From NCBI GenBank assembly GCA_964386235.1, contig CAYLSH010000004.1:1-51870 (forward strand): a stretch of DNA of 51,870 bases. Direction: 5' to 3'. Positions 50,830 to 51,870 of this stretch are shown one piece after another. The position numbers and the translations under genes were made by a program. The notes beneath the pieces are model-generated. The model was given only the letters and a program-made list of their open reading frames with translations, did no database searches and was not told where the DNA came from. This DNA comes from RGIG8767 sp964386235 (GTDB lineage: Bacteria; Bacillota; Clostridia; Lachnospirales; Lachnospiraceae). Each line of letters opens with the position of its first letter. The stretch's first letter is position 1.

Positions 50830-51282
50830 CTAAAGTTTGTATTGCATAAAATTGCCGTTATGCACAAATCCGTATGCCGTATATAATTTTACTCCCATAT
50901 CAGACGCTGTGATCTGAACCGTACCACAGCCGTATTTTCGGGCTTCTTCAACAACTCTATGCAGAAGTTCCTGCGCAATTCCCCGTCGTCTGTAATCGGG
51001 ATTTGTATACATACTGGATAAAAGCCCCATCTTTCCACTAGGGCATCCAAAATACGGTGGTTTTTCCACAAAAGACATCCCGCTCGTTCCTATAATTCTG
51101 CCATCATCTATGGCAATCCACGAAACAAATGTGCCATCCTTCATATGACGCATATAATAATCCAGCAATGCAGGCTTTAAGTCAAAATTCTCCTTAGCCC
51201 CTTCTTCTCTTAACTGGTTTATTCTCATATCGACAAATACATCCAGTTCTTTTTCAGTCAGTTTTCTATATTCGATTTCCAT
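50830..51282 (-). CDS. GNAT-family N-acetyltransferase
   Basis: A 150-residue acetyltransferase. The acetyl-CoA motif A is LLSSMYTNPDYRRRGIAQELLHRVVEEARKYG (about 88-120), followed by the motif B tyrosine in LYTAYGFVHNG. The N-terminal EYRKLTEKELDVFVDMRINQL is the usual first helix region. The acceptor is unknown. GGAGG lies 8 bases before the ATG. It is 15 bases ahead of the small ORF and may be in one transcript with the regulator. Confidence 0.9.
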   Translation of the reverse strand: MEIEYRKLTEKELDVFVDMRINQLREEGAKENFDLKPALLDYYMRHMKDGTFVSWIAIDDGRIIGTSGMSFVEKPPYFGCPSGKMGLLSSMYTNPDYRRRGIAQELLHRVVEEARKYGCGTVQITASDMGVKLYTAYGFVHNGNFMQYKL

Positions 51283-51351
51283 GCCGCTTCCTCCATAAAT
51301 TATTTATAAACCGCTGTTTTATAATCTTCAACTAAATCAATGTCTTTCCAT

Positions 51352-51870
51352 TTATCTGTTCATTTCTTCCACCATTGAAGCCGGTTTTACCGTCATTTCA
51401 ACCCATGCCGGACGAAAACCGCTCCGTATCGCATTTCTGGCAGATTTCAGATTGCACCACGCACAACAGTAAAACGGAACCTTTCCTCTTTCTAATATCT
51501 CTAACGCTAATCTACTGGTTAGGGCTGATGCGATTCCTTTTCGGCGATATTCCGGGAGCACATCCACACCAATCTGCCACATGGTTTCACAATCTGCGGA
51601 GCACGCCGCTAACCCTATCAGGTTTCCGTCATGATACGCTCCAACGCCAAGAACATCCAGTTCCTTACGTGTTTCGCATAAGGCGTTGCTCCACTGGGCA
51701 ATATATAAATCTTTGAAATCTTCTGCCTGCAGGATCCTGACTTCATAATCACACGGCAATACGGTCAATACCCGTACATCCGGCAAAAAGTATTCTGCCA
51801 TAAAACATACGCGGTATCCCGATTTCTGAAATGCATCATCCAAAATGTACATATTGGGCGTTTCAAAACA
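51352..51870 (-). CDS. GNAT-family N-acetyltransferase, 5' end outside window
   Basis: A C-terminal part of at least 172 residues. The GNAT motif A is WQIGVDVLPEYRRKGIASALTSRLALEILERG, and the end has SARNAIRSGFRPAWVEMTV, the motif B region. The frame stays open to the window edge (CFETPN before MYILDD), the ATG at 51852 has no ribosome site, and the family's N-terminal part is missing, so the gene starts outside the window. The acceptor is unknown. It is on the same strand as the other GNAT gene with 69 bases between. Confidence 0.85.
   Translation of the reverse strand, partial: CFETPNMYILDDAFQKSGYRVCFMAEYFLPDVRVLTVLPCDYEVRILQAEDFKDLYIAQWSNALCETRKELDVLGVGAYHDGNLIGLAACSADCETMWQIGVDVLPEYRRKGIASALTSRLALEILERGKVPFYCCAWCNLKSARNAIRSGFRPAWVEMTVKPASMVEEMNR

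Noticed and set aside
1..51870. tRNA, rRNA, insertion sequences, prophage or toxin-antitoxin genes
   Set aside because: None was recognised on either strand; mobile-element signs are limited to the small palindromic repeats.

Overview
The window reads as a draft-assembly contig (two runs of exactly 100 N) from a Gram-positive Clostridia species, most likely family Lachnospiraceae. Grounds for this are the order dnaE-pfkA-SpoU methylase, an S-box (SAM-I) riboswitch before metK, a 7-TM haemolysin III protein, an EF-G/TetM-like GTPase joined to a YacP-type NYN domain, LytTR/DUF3021 and BceAB-type ABC operons, strong AGGAGG-type ribosome binding sites and intrinsic terminators. Genus cannot be fixed from the sequence alone. 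No rRNA, tRNA, CRISPR array, phage or transposase gene was seen.

Layout. 1-4.7 kb (minus): dnaE, pfkA and the start of an rRNA/tRNA methylase. 4.7-6 kb: an HD-GYP protein with its own consensus promoter. 6-9.5 kb: convergent metK (plus, SAM riboswitch) and murA (minus). The space between them holds two almost identical 202-bp quasi-palindromic elements, each sitting inside the loop of one gene's terminator, and both genes also have unusually structured leaders. 9.7-13.4 kb (minus): M23/LysM/G5 peptidase, flavin reductase, a coiled-coil membrane protein and a small alarmone synthetase. Between the last two lies a plus-strand promoter-like region with three 11-bp repeats that may drive a small RNA. 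13.5-14.7 kb (plus): a small unknown protein and haemolysin III. 14.8-23.9 kb (minus): galE with a sugar nucleotidyltransferase, a HAD phosphatase, a VTT-domain protein, the GTPase-NYN fusion, a SulP transporter and an AI-2E-family permease.

24-27.6 kb: a cysteine-rich protein ending in a Cys-Asn repeat that broke the assembly, a divergent unknown protein, and a chemoreceptor. 27.8-32.6 kb (plus): carB, an aminotransferase and a CheY-like regulator, tightly spaced. 32.7-35.2 kb (minus): an MBOAT acyltransferase and its SGNH/AlgX-like partner. 35.4-39.3 kb (plus): an orphan CofE-like ligase, a DUF4422 protein and a MATE exporter. 39.4-43.7 kb (minus): an ABC ATPase with a giant coiled-coil FtsX permease. 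43.9-46.4 kb (plus): an ABC-2 transporter with its own LytTR regulator and DUF3021 protein, preceded by a 21-bp-period direct repeat that looks like the LytTR site. 46.4-50.7 kb (minus): a Bce-type regulator, kinase, ATPase and permease module whose kinase lacks the usual membrane anchor. 50.8-51.9 kb: two GNAT acetyltransferases, the last cut by the window edge.

The strongest candidates for something undescribed are the twin terminator-nested palindromic elements between metK and murA, the GTPase-endonuclease fusion, the Cys-Asn-tailed protein, and the repeat-controlled small-RNA candidate near 12.6 kb.
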